From positions 865,001-929,000 of the forward strand of contig JASJOG010000003.1 in the NCBI GenBank assembly GCA_030142905.1: a stretch of DNA of 64,000 bases, in the 5' to 3' direction. The translations under genes were made by a program, and so were the position numbers. The notes under the pieces were generated by a model that saw only the letters and a list, made by a program, of their open reading frames with translations, ran no database searches and was not told the DNA's origin. Source of the DNA: Heliopora coerulea (taxonomy: Eukaryota > Cnidaria > Anthozoa > Scleralcyonacea > Helioporidae). Numbering within the stretch: the stretch's first letter is position 1; each line of letters begins with the position of its first letter. Shown in pieces: positions 1 through 11,747 of this stretch.

Positions 1-424
1 TCTCCTATAATCTCCTCAATTGAACGTGATATTCGTCCACCGGAAATTAGTCTGAACTCAATTGACCAATAACATGCGACCTTTCCTTAATCATAATTGA
101 CAGGCTGAGAAACTCAGCCTCTTCTTATGCGATCGTTCCGTGTTTAACGTCCAATCCTTTTTTAAAGTTTACCGTTGATATGTCGTCTAAATTATTTTTA
201 AAAAGTCCTGCCCAAATCTAGCTTCATTTTGCCTGAGTTTCATTCCTAATACAACGAAATATGTGCTTAGAGCTGTGTCGTTACAACTCAACGGTTCTGT
301 CGCACAGTTCGCCAAAACGTTGCGAGTTCGAGTTAAATCTGGGGTACAGAACAATTTATACGAATAAACACAACCTCCAGATTTCCCTCTGTCGTTCCAA
401 AGAATTAGCATTTGGAAAGCAGCT

Positions 425-1063
425 CGTGTCATGTAGATACAAATTACACGTGCATCGTAAGTTAATTAAGCCCAATAAATGCCTACATATTCTTAGATCC
501 TTACGCAAGGAGGTTTAACACCAAGTTGAAGTAGACCATTTATTCAATACCTCAGTTTTTCCAAACATCATCGATACTCTAGCGGTTTATGGCGAATCGA
601 ATGCAGAGTCGTGTACAATACAGTGCCTTCTGGATCGTTGTTTTAAACGAAGACACGTGTCCCGATCAGTAAATATGTATGAATTGTTAGAAAAGCAAGG
701 CGCGGAGGTCCAGTGTAGATAGCTTCGATAAAACAGCGGCGTTCTTGAGGTTATACACTATCTAAAATATAGAAAACAAAGGGCCTTCGCTCGAAACGTC
801 GAGAAGCTTGTTTTCTATATTTTAGATAGTGTATAACCTCAAGAACGCTGCTGTTAGAAAAGCAGCATAGGCAGATTTTTAGAAAAGCCAGTTCTAGCGA
901 GGTGCATCCTCTCAGAAAGTTGATCCCTAAGACTAAATTTACAAAGTACGAATTAGGGAAGAAAAGTAGCGATTGGTCAAAGGTCAACTCAGAACGTTTT
1001 AAAAATACCTATGTTAACCGTTTAATTTCTAAGTATGGGATTGAATTAAATTTATATAGTTAG
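425..1063 (+). mobile_element. Non-LTR retrotransposon (LINE) reverse transcriptase, C-terminal fragment
   Basis: The plus strand encodes, with frame breaks, the end of a LINE-type reverse transcriptase. Recognisable pieces are KLIKPNKCLHILRSLRKE (about 440-512), DHLFNTSVFPNIIDTLAVYG (about 535-590) and CLLDRCFKRRHVS (about 620-665). The frame then enters YELLEKQ, is interrupted by an inserted hairpin element (698-851), and resumes as RQIFRK to a final stretch ending GIELNLYS and TAG at 1061-1063. The order matches the end of the RT thumb and the C-terminal tail of LINE proteins common in corals. A stop near 518 and the insertion make it a dead copy. The 5' part of the element is not recognisable upstream of about 425. 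The family (RTE-like or CR1-like) is not determined. Confidence 0.6.
698..851. mobile_element. 154-bp hairpin insertion with 13-bp target-site duplication, Penelope-like terminus
   Basis: The 13-mer TGTTAGAAAAGCA occurs at 685-697 and again at 852-864, on either side of the insert. Removing the insert and one copy rejoins the LINE reading frame (YELLEKQ to RQIFRK). Inside are inverted arms 732-779 and 808-855 (48 nt, one mismatch; their outer end overlaps the duplication by a few bases). The 28-nt loop contains CCTTCGCTCGAAACGTCGAG. The GAAACGTC core resembles the hammerhead-like motif at the ends of Penelope-like elements, but the CTGANGA box is missing. Assignment to Penelope is an inference from that motif. 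Confidence 0.6.
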
Positions 1064-3761
1064 ATATTACGTATTTCACCATGTATTTATCGTATTATTG
1101 TAAAATAGATTCAGTCAATTTATTGTAACTAAGGATATGTACTTTTGCTATGAAGAATAAAGATCTATAAAAAAATATAAATAAATGTAAATGTAAATAA
1201 CTACAAGAAACACCAACCAAGACTCCTAGAAACTGTATCTGTACCTAAGTTGGAACGTGTAATGGAAGAGATAGCGAAGACTGCGAATTACATTTCCGTT
1301 TAATTTCCATTTTTCCTCTCCTATTTGGAATAAAAAACGTTTCCCTCAGGAAATTACCTAGTAACCCATTTAATACACAACACCACCTAAATGCTAAACA
1401 TACCTGATGATGGCATGCTGAAAACGTTTGGTTTATAATGTTAAAACTATGTCTTTAAACCTGCGTTTATATGTGTATACATGTTTTGAATTATGTTGTA
1501 TTATGATGACATAACGTGAAACTCGGGCAATTTTTAGGGTGTACTTGCTTTTTTTACAAGTTTGGTTATCTTAGATTTCCGGATTTTAGAAAAATTAAAC
1601 CTTGAGTTGGAACGATTGCAATCTACTTTGTTGAAACTTGAATCTTCTGTCATATTGACTAGTATTTCATTTGAGTGATTTCCAGCCGTTTACATAAACA
1701 AAGACGTTAGATAAGAATAATTACCCCAGGTATCAACAGTTTCGTGTGCCGTTGAGTGATAAACAGACACATTTTGGCCATTTATACAAGACAAATAATA
1801 CGCCCCTTCCAACCGCACATAAACCAGAACTTCCCCATTTATACGAGTACGATGTCGCCTCATCTAATAGATACGGTTTACGTGAGGGGTGACCATTATC
1901 TATTTAACGATTACGTTCACACAAACTTTTCGCTCCTGAATTGTCTTATTTTTTCTCGCATCAGAAGATCCTAAAATTGTCGTTCGTGATATCCCTGGAA
2001 AACCTGAAATGTGTACGAAGTCACACACGTATCTACACGAGTTTCACTGGGTCCATAGTTTTCTAGTCATACAGGTAAAATGTAAAATACAGATCAACAG
2101 TGGAATGGGATCAGTGATCAGTCCCCCTTCACTTACATCCAGGAGGATAATTTCCACTTAAAATGGCCAAACAACGAGATTTTGGAAAGGTCACACAATA
2201 GAAAGACAATCATTTTGCCAAAATAATAGTATAAATGTTATCCTACAAGCTAAGAAATCACGTTTTCAGAATATCCTTTAAACAACTTCACTGGGGGAGG
2301 ACCTTTATGACTAGCCTTTAGCACATGATGTATTTTTCCCCCAAAATGTCAGGGCTTGATGCTCAATCGTTCCATCAAAATGCTCGCACATAATACACGT
2401 GACAAAATGTTTACATTGACTTACTGGAATTTGTAAACGAAATGGGAACTAGATAATGGCAACTAGAAAATGGCGACAAGATGCGAGCAGAAACTGACCA
2501 TTTACCTGCGCAGTGACTATGACCTAGGCGCTCCTTAAATTTCTTGCCACAGTTTTCGTAACTTTCAAACAAAAAGAAAGGTCATCTGAGCATAGCATTC
2601 ATTCATATCTTTTCGTATAAATAATAATCAATTATTATTGATTGAAGAAATTCCCTAGCCAGTATGCTGGCATTATTCTCAGCGTTTTTATCTTGCTAAA
2701 ATGCCCAAAATAATGCAAACAAAATGCACCAAAGCCTTCTCTTGACCCTTAATCCATAATCGCACAAGTTTTTAGCAGCCACGATCACCCTCATTACAAA
2801 TACTTTCTAGTGAATACCCTGCATACGTTATGCTGACCTGTCCCTGTGAACTTGAATGACAGCTTAATACAGCCATTACATCAACTAAATATGAATAAAG
2901 AAAACATATTAGAACGTAAACAAGCTTTTGTTCAAACTTTTTACAGCACAAAGTTTACACCACAATTCAAAATAAAGTAGGAATTGCTTGTTTCTTACCA
3001 CCGGAATATTGCCTGATAAACTGTAGCCTCGTGATGCAAGACATGAGTTCATAACGGCTTGTAAATGACTGTGTGATAACCTCCACACCAGAAAACTCTG
3101 AACCTAGTTAAAGAAACACGCTCAATTGCAATTGGTTTACAAACTTCAACACATCCTTCAGAAGTGTGAAGTGTAGTAATACATGTAAGTGCCAGGTACC
3201 TGGAGAAGCAAAACTACCGGAGGTATAGGGGGGAGAATATAATATAGGAGAATGTAATATAGTGTAAACAATCTGGAATTTACCAGATTTTGTACTTAAT
3301 TAGATAGCTCTACAAAAAACAAGCTTGGAAATAGGTGGTATGGTAGGTCGCGAACTTCAGTTTTTCAATATAGCTGGGTGATGAGTTTCGTCGCTGGGTG
3401 TCCATAACCGCTGCCGCATACTGCGGGTGGAACCAATATTTACCATTGGTTCTTACCAGTCCATACGAAAGATCAACCTATTGACACTTTTCAATTAGTT
3501 TTGCAACCGAAACGAAATCAGCTTATCAGTATTAAGTAAAAAGTACATTGAACTGTAATCAGTAAAGTCTTTTTTATTACCAGATGTTCGGTTGTTTTGA
3601 GTGGATTTTTAGTTTGATACAAGTATAAACTCCCTCTTACCCCAGCTACGCATTTTATCAGGAGACAAGCTACATTAAACCTACGATAATAAAACAAACA
3701 ATTCACTTGCAACTAATTCATCGTTTATACTGGTTACAAAGAATTTAATACAGCAATAAAT
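1064..3761. other. Intergenic DNA, no feature supported
   Basis: AT-rich sequence in which I see no convincing exon, RNA gene or element boundaries. The longest open frame is 72 codons with no recognisable domain. A short palindrome (AATAATAATCAATTATTATT) lies near 2621-2640. Confidence 0.5.
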
Positions 3762-4223
3762 TACCGTAAATACTCGAATTAGTACTCTGGGCGCTGAATT
3801 TCTTTCGCAGCTATAGAGGGGGCGCCAAATCAGGAGGGACGATAATTTGCACTGGAGTATTTTTTCAAAAGAAGTAACATTAGTGCGAACATTTAACGAA
3901 AAGCTAAAATAATCTCAAGAGTTTATTTCACTAGTACAATCAATTAAATAAACAGCCAAAAATACCAGAATTCAAGAAAAACTCAAGAGAATTACATAAA
4001 TTTAAACCATGAGGAACTGTCTTATTTCACTTTAAAGTCTATGTCAAAGCTTTCATCTACAACAACGCCTGGTGGTGCCTCGTCAACGTCTCAGTATTTC
4101 TCGATGTGTACTGCTGATTATATTTCCATTACGACCTAAACGCCTCAGGGGCGCGTACTGGTTGTTTGCATTCATTAAAGAGTGCTAAATCGGACGGGGG
4201 CGCTAATTCGAATATTAACGGTA
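3762..4223. mobile_element. Inverted-repeat MITE, 462 bp
   Basis: The ends are inverted copies: TACCGTAAATACTCGAATTA on the left and, read on the other strand, TACCGTTAATATTCGAATTA on the right, each followed inward by a GCGC-rich stretch (GGGCGC or GCGCCCCCG). The ends may include a TA target duplication. There is no coding capacity. The superfamily is not certain. Confidence 0.55.
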
Positions 4224-4560
4224 TATCATTTAAGGCATACCAAATGGATATCCGTGTTTGGATACTGTGATCCGAACACACGTGATGTTGCGAGACTTGA
4301 AAAAAAGGTCAAAAACACAAGTTGCTAAGCGAGTGTTTTTCGATTTTCGAAAGTCGAGCAACATCCCAAGTGTCTGGATCAGTATCCGCACACGGAAATC
4401 CATTTGGTATTTCTTTTATAAAATAACGACAGATAAAAAGTTATTAACTTTTTTAAACATGAATAAAGTGACCAATTCTTCCTAAAATCATCAACAATCA
4501 ATCAGGGACAAACGTAAACTAATTCAACTCTCGTCCACCAAAGTAAGTCAATTCAACGTG

Positions 4561-4562
4561 AA

Positions 4563-4613
<51 letters not shown>

Positions 4614-4634
4614 ATATAAATAAATAAATAAAAA
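4561..4634. repeat. (TAAA)n microsatellite
   Basis: About 18 tandem TAAA units with one interruption, followed by a poly-C and poly-A run near 4640-4660. The open frame through it on the minus strand (LFIYLFIY repeats) is only a translation of the repeat. Confidence 0.95.
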
Positions 4635-4660
4635 CTACACCCCCCCCCCCAAAAAAAAAA

Positions 4661-5825
4661 CCAAAACAAAACAACACAGATGAAACACAGTATTCAAACA
4701 CACAAAAACCATTATGAACATGTTACACGAACAACAGCACACTTTTGGTGCGAAATCTTCTGTGTTTAGATACTCCAATCGGGTATTAACTCATCAGACC
4801 CCACATGCAATGCACGTGATTTTATAACTAACGATAACAAAACTTCAGAACGCGAGATGCATCAACCATCTATTCTTACAAAGATATTTCAGCAATGGCC
4901 TCATTTCTTGAAACCAGTAGCTGGGAAATCCGACCGAAGATGATGTCTTCGGAGAAGTCTGGTAGTTAAGGTGGTTGAACCCAGTTTTGCGAATTTTTCG
5001 CACCAAATGTTTCCCTTGTATATAATTTTGGAAATTTTTAATGGTTATAGCCCATAACTCCAAATTTGGCAGAGTAGGGAAGCGACGATGGACGTAAGCT
5101 GGCATGGCACTATGAAGGATTTTCCTTGGTCTCATAGCAGCAACAGTAATCTAAAACAACCTCAAAAATTCGTGAAATCCGGTCATTAAATTTTCTTTTT
5201 CAAGTTGTGCAAGGCTTACAGCCAAGTAATCAACAATCCTTATCTTTCCACACGAATTTGACAACATTTTAAGACACCAATTAATCCACATTTTTGAATT
5301 TTTTTCAAGTGAATTCCGATGTTAGTGAAAATTCCATCAATTTTCAACCACTCTTAACGACTAGATTTTGAAAAATCGTTATTTTCATTGTAAGTAATGT
5401 GATTAACCTCACTTTTTCACACGATTACGCGTGTTCAGCAATGCAACGATAACGGGGCGATAAAGCCGTCGACGATCTTACACAGATATTATTGGGACAC
5501 TACAAAGAATTCTTCCCTTACACTAAAATACATGTTAACGTTCTTTTTTTTACTCTCACATTATTTTCCTCTCGAACGAAGCGTTTTTTCCCCCGCCCCC
5601 AATTTCATTGTTGTTTTCACGAACAATTATCGTCATTACTGGACGTTTCTCTAGTTTAGATTCACCAACAATGAGGAGGGGAAACTTACTGCACTAAAGG
5701 CATAAGTCAAAATTCATTTCAATCACGGGAGCTTGCAGACTGTGTCCCAACTCTGACCGGGATTGTAGTCACCACGTTGCCAAATACCGCTGACCAATCT
5801 TATACCTTCCTTAAATGTGTCCAGC
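4661..5825. other. Intergenic DNA, no feature supported
   Basis: No recognisable coding sequence. The 96-codon minus-strand frame at 4845-5135 has no domain that I recognise and no splice context. Confidence 0.45.
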
Positions 5826-6476
5826 CCAGTGAACTCGATTTCCATATCTGGAATGCTAACTCCCAGTCATTTGCTCGAGGAAAAAGTGAAGCCAAAATGG
5901 CCGCCCATGCAGGGAAATTTTGGACGTCAGTTTCAGTCCTCTTCGTGGTCTTGTAGGTCAGTGCCAGTCCCTTACACGACTTTAACTTTCAGTTTTTGTT
6001 TGGTTCGACTTCGAAAACATTCACAACCATGGAAAAAAGTGCACTGACGAAATCTTACTGGACCAGTTTTACATATTCGAGTTTTTAAAAGAATTCGTTA
6101 TTGCCGTGTGGCGTAAAAACTGTTCTAAATTGCACTTAGCAGTTTCTTAAAGTAACTTTTCGAGACCGTTTTATCAGGTTTCTCGTATGTTTGGTAATTT
6201 ATTTTCGTGAAAATATATAATCTGTAACTCGGTTTGACTTTGTCGAAATATATTTAAAATTCTTAAACTAATTTCTATATTTTGAAGACATGTTTTGGGT
6301 GTATTTCCAAAGAAAACTCGCCAGAAAATTTATAAAGTCGCGTGGGAGACTAAAACCGACGTACAAGCCCGCGTAGGGGACTGAAACTGACGTCCAAAAT
6401 TGGCCCCCATGGGCGGCCATCTTGGCTTCGCTTTTCATTGGCCAGTTAGCATTCCAGATATGGAAATTGAGTTCAC
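5826..6476. repeat. Inverted-repeat (foldback) element, about 650 bp
   Basis: The left arm starts at CAGTGAACTCGATTTCCATA (about 5827) and the right arm ends with its complement (about 6476). The match runs roughly 110 bp, through GGCCGCCCATG and GGACGTCAGTTTCAGTC, then becomes patchier to about 5985 and 6330. About 340 bp of unrelated sequence separates the arms. I could not identify a target duplication, so this may be either a MITE or two inverted copies of a repeat. Confidence 0.55.
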
Positions 6477-6911
6477 TGGTTCAGCCACCTTATGCTGCCG
6501 CATCTTATTACTCTACGCCAGAAGGTGGGTCAGTGGTCTCCGAAATGTTATAATCACAGTGTTAATATGCCATCTAGTTCATAAAACAGCAACCAAGTAT
6601 GCTGACGAATTGTTTAAACCGTCTGCATTTCTTTGATATATTACGTACGATTTCTTACCCATTCTCAATTCAGCCGCTTTTAAGAATAACGATATCCATT
6701 CTCCAAGTTGTGACTGAGGATCTGCAAGATTAAACACGGCGAGAACCTACCAAACAAAAAATATGGCACTAAATAAACCTTTCTGTCAAAAGTAGTCACA
6801 CTTTCTACACTTTAGAAAAAAAATTCATAAAAAGGGTGTCAGATTACACAAGATAATTTTGTCTCCGCACTGAGATCACCTAACTATACGAAGTAAGCCA
6901 ACGACCTTTAA

Positions 6912-7012
6912 TATACTAGGCTAATGCTATATCGACTAAGCCATGGGATTAATGCGATGTCTACACCTTCGGAACAATATTCCGACGTTCTACCGACTGA
7001 GCTATAAGGCAA
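6912..7012 (-). repeat. tRNA-derived SINE fragment (tentative)
   Basis: On the minus strand TAGCTCAGTCGGTAGAAC is a good tRNA-type A box. No clear B box or folded tRNA follows, so this is probably a tRNA-like SINE head and not a tRNA gene. Confidence 0.35.
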
Positions 7013-7219
7013 AGGTAAGGCGTAGGCTGTGGGACGTCGTACTAATATCATCATACTCAAGGAGCTAAGTTTTAGAACCTTCAGTCTCGAAAGGTGAATT
7101 AAATTATCGGGCCAATTAGTTAATGAAAACAATGACTACTTGATGTGCTCATATTAGAAGTACACCTACAAGTGTACAATTTATTCACAATTTTTGCAAG
7201 ACGTGAGTATTGTTGAAGT

Positions 7220-8050
7220 TAGTGATTGACCGATAATCGGAATCGGAATCGGAATCGGACCGATTATTGCGTTATCGGTAGACAATCGGAATCGATTAAA
7301 GTTCCTGTATTTCCCGATTAATTATAACCGATAAATATGGAAGTAAAACAACTCTTCAGAAGTTGCCAAATTGGCATCGTTTTCATCAGTTTCTTCTACG
7401 GTCAGCAGCGAGATGCGCGCGTGTATTTGTCTATTACCAGTCTGTCACTTACACAATCTTATAATGCAATTTGAAATTACAAAAATAATCGGATGCTGAT
7501 CGTCAGTTCGACTTGAGCAACCTTCAGATGTCTACTGAAAATTCTTCGACAGATTTCTAGATGGGAAATAAAGATGTGTTGTTTGCTTTATCCAAGTCTT
7601 TTCAAAACGTCTGCAAGTTGCACGTCGGCTAGCACTGGAACACTGAATGCTCTAGCTGTTCTGTTGTTATTGATTGCTAGTGTCGCGCCAGATGACAAGA
7701 CGTCAGCGAATCTGGCCAGAAAATTACTTTTTAAAAAAAACAAAAACCTGTTAAAAGTATTTTGTTATTTCTCCTACTAACAAGTTGAAGCGTGTGCAAG
7801 TCTCTTATGCAAACCTACTAACTTAGCAGTGGGTTAAAAATTATTTTACCATGTGAAGGAATTGTGTTTTCTTACACGTTTTTGGCCAAGGAAGCCATTT
7901 AAAGTTGTTTACGCCAGGTTTGCGTGCAGAATGAATGACGTCATTGGACTCGTTTTGATAATCGGAATCAGAATCGGAATCGGACCGATTATGACTTGGA
8001 ACAATCAGTAATCGGTAATTTCCGATTGTGGCATGATCGGTCAATCACTA
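7220..8050. mobile_element. hAT-type MITE, 831 bp, with 8-bp target duplication
   Basis: The inverted ends read TAGTGATTGACCGAT (left) and the same on the opposite strand at the right, and fit the hAT terminal rule YARNG. The 8-mer GTTGAAGT flanks both sides (7212-7219 and 8051-8058), the target-duplication length of hAT transposases. Subterminal arrays of AATCGG/CCGATT occur at both ends (about 7232-7330 and 7960-8030). No transposase is encoded. Confidence 0.8.
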
Positions 8051-8058
8051 GTTGAAGT

Positions 8059-8978
8059 GCTCCCCCGTGAACAACATTGTGATAAAAATGTTTTTACATC
8101 ACGGTTCACCCATCAATGGGGTAACATATTGTTAACAAGGTTGAAATGCCATGTTTAACTTAGCAATCGTGAACATTGTTGTCTTTTGACCAGTTTTATC
8201 ATTAACGGCCTCATAAGCTCAATATATAGAATACTGGGCTAGCTTCTCTAGGTTACAGGTTCCATAGCTGCCAGAGGACCTTAATGTTGCAGTTTCACAA
8301 CCGGTCTGGGTCGTGTCCTAGTCTTAAGCAGGGCAAAAGTCGTAACTTCTGCATAATTTCGGTCACATTCGACCTCTCCTCCACCCTTTGTAAGCTTTTG
8401 TTCGTGATTATGGTACCTCCGCCTCTACTGCGTAAAAAAGCATACAAGAGAGGCCCTTCAAATGACTCCCTTTCTCATCCAGCCATTCAACCGTGTAAAT
8501 GTCAGAACAGTCAGCGGCACGTCGCCTTACCTTCTCCACCACAAGTAAACCAATACTAGTGGCACGCAACGAACAAAAGTTAACATTCAGAATAAGAAAA
8601 TGTCTTTTCAATTTTCAAACCTTGAACAAAGATATTTTCCCGTAAAAACTCATTAAGCATATGTACCAAAGGACTTGTTTACTCCCTTTCCTTTGTACAC
8701 CTATGTACAGGTGTATGCACTAATAATATCCCTCCCCTCAGTGTGTACGCACTACCTGGATGCCCCCGTACAGATACATATACACTGCACTGTAGCTGAT
8801 TTTAAAAACAACTTTAGGGTGGCACTATATTTCAATTTAAGAATCACCAGTTTAATCAACAATTCTATTCTCAAATCCCCACAATGAAGGCATTAACCCC
8901 TCTGAATATTTTTATTTGGATTTCTAATAACTGAGATAAATTATATATTTACAAGACTTAGTTCTGCATTCACAGTAC
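8059..8978. other. Downstream flank of the minus-strand gene; possible further exons
   Basis: Plausible minus-strand splice signals occur here: a donor GAGAAG/GTAAGG at about 8531, and an acceptor TTTTTTACGCAG at about 8430 followed by an open frame to a TGA at 8297. The reading frames do not join cleanly, so I do not claim exons. Confidence 0.3.
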
Positions 8979-11695
8979 CTTTCTTGTTCCTGAAGGAAGA
9001 GACTGAGATTTAATAATGTTCTTGCTCTTCAAAGACTGAACACTTGGACTATGAGGTACAATGGGTACATTTTCTTTCATGAACCTGGCAACTTCTTTTC
9101 CAACATGTTTTTCGAGACTTTTAACATTCTTTATAGTATTCAATATCCATTGTGTCTTAGCTGAAAAACAATAAGCCAAATAATTCAGAAATTCATACTT
9201 TTTTGCTATGTTGTTGGACAATACCACTGGAAGTCTATTACTGTATGCTTTATACACATACTGTACCCAATGACTTGTTACCCCTTTTAAGGATAAAGCT
9301 TCAAATATGAACAAATGCTACTGGGCTTACATAACTTTTAGCATGGCTAATGAATAAACTTAGCTTAGCCAAGAATAAACTTCATTTATTGCCAAATTGA
9401 GTTGGGCAATTGCTTTATCTGCTGTTTGATTTATGCAAAATAGAAAAACACTGCTTCATTACTGCCCATTCCGATTTGACATATGGTGCCAGGTCATTTA
9501 CAAATAAGGAAAACAATGTCAGTCCAGGGACAGGTCCCATTGGAATACAAATAGAGGCATAGCAATATATACAAAGACACACCATTGACAACAGTAAATT
9601 GTCGTTTATCTTTCACTTACCGTAGCATTCTGAAAGTAATGGCCCCCGAAAGTAGTGGCCTTCCAAAATTAATGGCAGATTTGCAATACCTCTAAATTTT
9701 CTGAAAGTTACAGCCCCCCTGAAAATAGTGCCTCCCCCGAATGCAGCTGCCTTCCATAAAAGTAGTTGCCCATTTCTTGTTACCTCGAATGCAAGGGCAA
9801 ACAAGGTGGCATAACATTTTTTTTGTTTGTTTTTTGTTTTAAACAGGGAACTAATATCATGCAAAATAACTCAGTTCAGAATAAAACAACATAAATAATT
9901 TGGAAGAAATGTATGAAGACTGTCGCAATGGGGTTTTAACGTATTCTAATCGTATGAAAATAACGACTTTCATAAGTAACTAAATTACCTCCCAAAAGTA
10001 GCAACCCTCGATAGTTACTAAATCAGAAAGAAACAGGGGCTTCCACTTCGGAATTGTATGGCAGCTCCTGTTCAAAACTACAAATTGACTAGTAGTACCG
10101 AAGTTTCTTTGTAATTTCAATTCCAGTATATTGTGATATGCAATGAAATCGATGCCTATTTGAAATAAACTAAGGCTGCAGCCACACCTGCTCCTGAGTA
10201 CACTACTTTTCTTTGAATTTTAGTAAGATGCATAAGCATTGATTCGTTCCCTTGCATAACCAGCTCAATGACCACTTGATATTAAGCTGCAAGTACACTA
10301 TATGTACCATAAAAATTTGCTGTATAAGTACAAGCAAGACAAATAAAATCCGAAAATAAACATCTTGTACATGTAAATAACTCAAGATATGAGCTGAAGA
10401 ACAAGACAAAAGTACGGTGATAACACTTCAACTTTATTTCAAAGCCTTCATCTGATAACCTAGACAAAAGTATGGTAATAATATTTCAACTTTATTTCAA
10501 AGCCTTCATCTGATCATCATGATATGATGATCATGCTGTTACTTTCGAATGCTTCTATAGTTTTTTCCCAGGTTTTGGGGTTATGAATTCATGGTATAAA
10601 ATTCAGAAATTTTTAAGGTATTATACTGTTGCTTATTACAGCTTTCAAAAATGATAGCTGATGCTCAGGTATTCATAATTTCATACCATTACACATATAG
10701 AATCTTTCAGGTGTACCATTTGCTGCGTAAGATTGTTTTGCTTATTGAGAGCTCTTGTACACAGTCACCTAAAACCAAAATTTGGGGCACAATACCTTGA
10801 CCACATCTTGAATGCTCTGTACACTTGGGAAAATCACATTTGATGTATCGAGTGTCAGCTGATGTGTCACAAGCAAAGACTGTACTGGAATACTTGGCTA
10901 GGAGTTGGTCAACCTAAAACACAAATGTCTTAACAGTAGTTGGCACCAAGTACCCCAAAACAAATTAGAAACAACGGAATGCACTGAGATATACTGTTTA
11001 ACGAGGGATACAAAGTTTTTAAAAATTTGTCAGAATCAGACATCTGCAAATCATTTTTCTTAAAATATGAAAAATTTACATGACGAAAGATGTACATGTA
11101 CTTCAAATGGATAACGGGAAAATGTATTGAAACTAGACTAAGCATAAACTTGCTAGTTCACCAAACCGTAGAATTTAACTCAATTCCTCGCATATTGATC
11201 AGGACCACCCAGCTAAAGAATACAGTTCAAATTATGTTTTCTTCATAGTGACAAATTCATTTCCAAACTCCCTAATGAATGCTAAAACAAAATTATTTGT
11301 TTTCTCTTAAACACGGTATAGAACATCCAGAGTTCGGTGCTTTTCAAAAAGCTCTTTCACCTTACCAAAGAGAATCTATTGAAGTCTGAGACTTTAAACA
11401 TCCCCTTCTCTCGCAGAAAACAAAGATTATGCCTAAATCTTAACGTTAATCTTGGAAATAAGTTGTTTAATCGTGAACAATGAATGAACGTCAAGTGAAT
11501 GAACGATAACGTTCACCTATGTATACACGACCAAATTGGAAGAAGGGATATTATTTTGGCGAAAAGTCGGTAAATCTGAAAAATCTTTACATTAATGAAC
11601 TTTGTAAAAAGTCATTTTCTAACCTTCTCGTCCACAAAGTAACTAGAACTCGAGGTTTCTATATCCAAACGAGGTCGCTTCGCTTCGTCCGCCAT
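8979..11695 (-). CDS. Unidentified multi-exon gene divergent from ZMYND10 (5' exons, incomplete)
   Basis: I do not recognise the product. Exon 1 (11695-11624) starts MADEAKRPRLDIETSSSS and ends at a GAGAAG/GTTAGA donor. A second exon (about 10900-10796) encodes PSIPVQSLLVTHQLTLDTSN and ends in QSIQDVVK before AAG/GTATTG. A third (10274-10207) encodes VIELVMQGNESMLMHLTKIQ before GTAGTG. A fourth (9160-8979) contains KNVKSLEKHVGKEVARFMKE, ends in PSGTRK before AAG/GTACTG and follows TTGTTTTTCAG. Exon 1 and exon 4 have clear boundaries. The phases of the middle exons do not all agree, so at least one small exon is missing, and the 3' end is not found. The product begins with a short, basic, nuclear-localisation-like KRPR segment. 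Its start codon is 51 bp from that of ZMYND10, implying a shared promoter. Confidence 0.5.
9613..10012. repeat. Probable degenerate interspersed repeat
   Basis: A run of short related phrases (CTGAAAGTAATGGCCCCC, CTGAAAGTTACAGCCCCC, CCCAAAAGTAGCAACCC) suggests a decayed repeat with subterminal motifs inside an intron of the minus-strand gene. I could not define its ends. Confidence 0.35.
10405..10514. repeat. Tandem duplication, 58-bp unit, two copies
   Basis: GACAAAAGTA begins copies at 10405 and 10463. Both contain CAACTTTATTTCAAAGCCTT followed by CATCTGAT, with a few substitutions. Confidence 0.85.
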
Positions 11696-11747
11696 CTTGC
11701 CGGTACAGATTTAGCGCATGCGTACAAAACATGTTCTAAAAACAAAA
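11688..11747. promoter_or_regulatory. Compact bidirectional promoter (ZMYND10 and divergent gene)
   Basis: Only 51 bp separate the two start codons (minus-strand ATG at 11695-11693, plus-strand ATG at 11747). The gap contains GCGCATGCGT (11714-11723), a close match to the NRF-1 palindrome. The minus-strand start lies inside CCGCCATCTTG, the known YY1 site in reverse orientation, here overlapping the first codons. Both motifs are typical of TATA-less bidirectional promoters. Because the gap is so short, the transcription starts must lie very close to, or inside, the opposite gene. Confidence 0.55.

Noticed and set aside
4519..4701. 60-codon frame rich in LFIYLFIY
   Set aside because: Translation of the (TAAA)n microsatellite.
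11640..11670. Possible RFX X-box (GTTTCTATATCCAAAC) near the ZMYND10 start
   Set aside because: The half-sites do not meet the X-box consensus and the spacing is wrong; it would have suited a cilium gene but is not supported.
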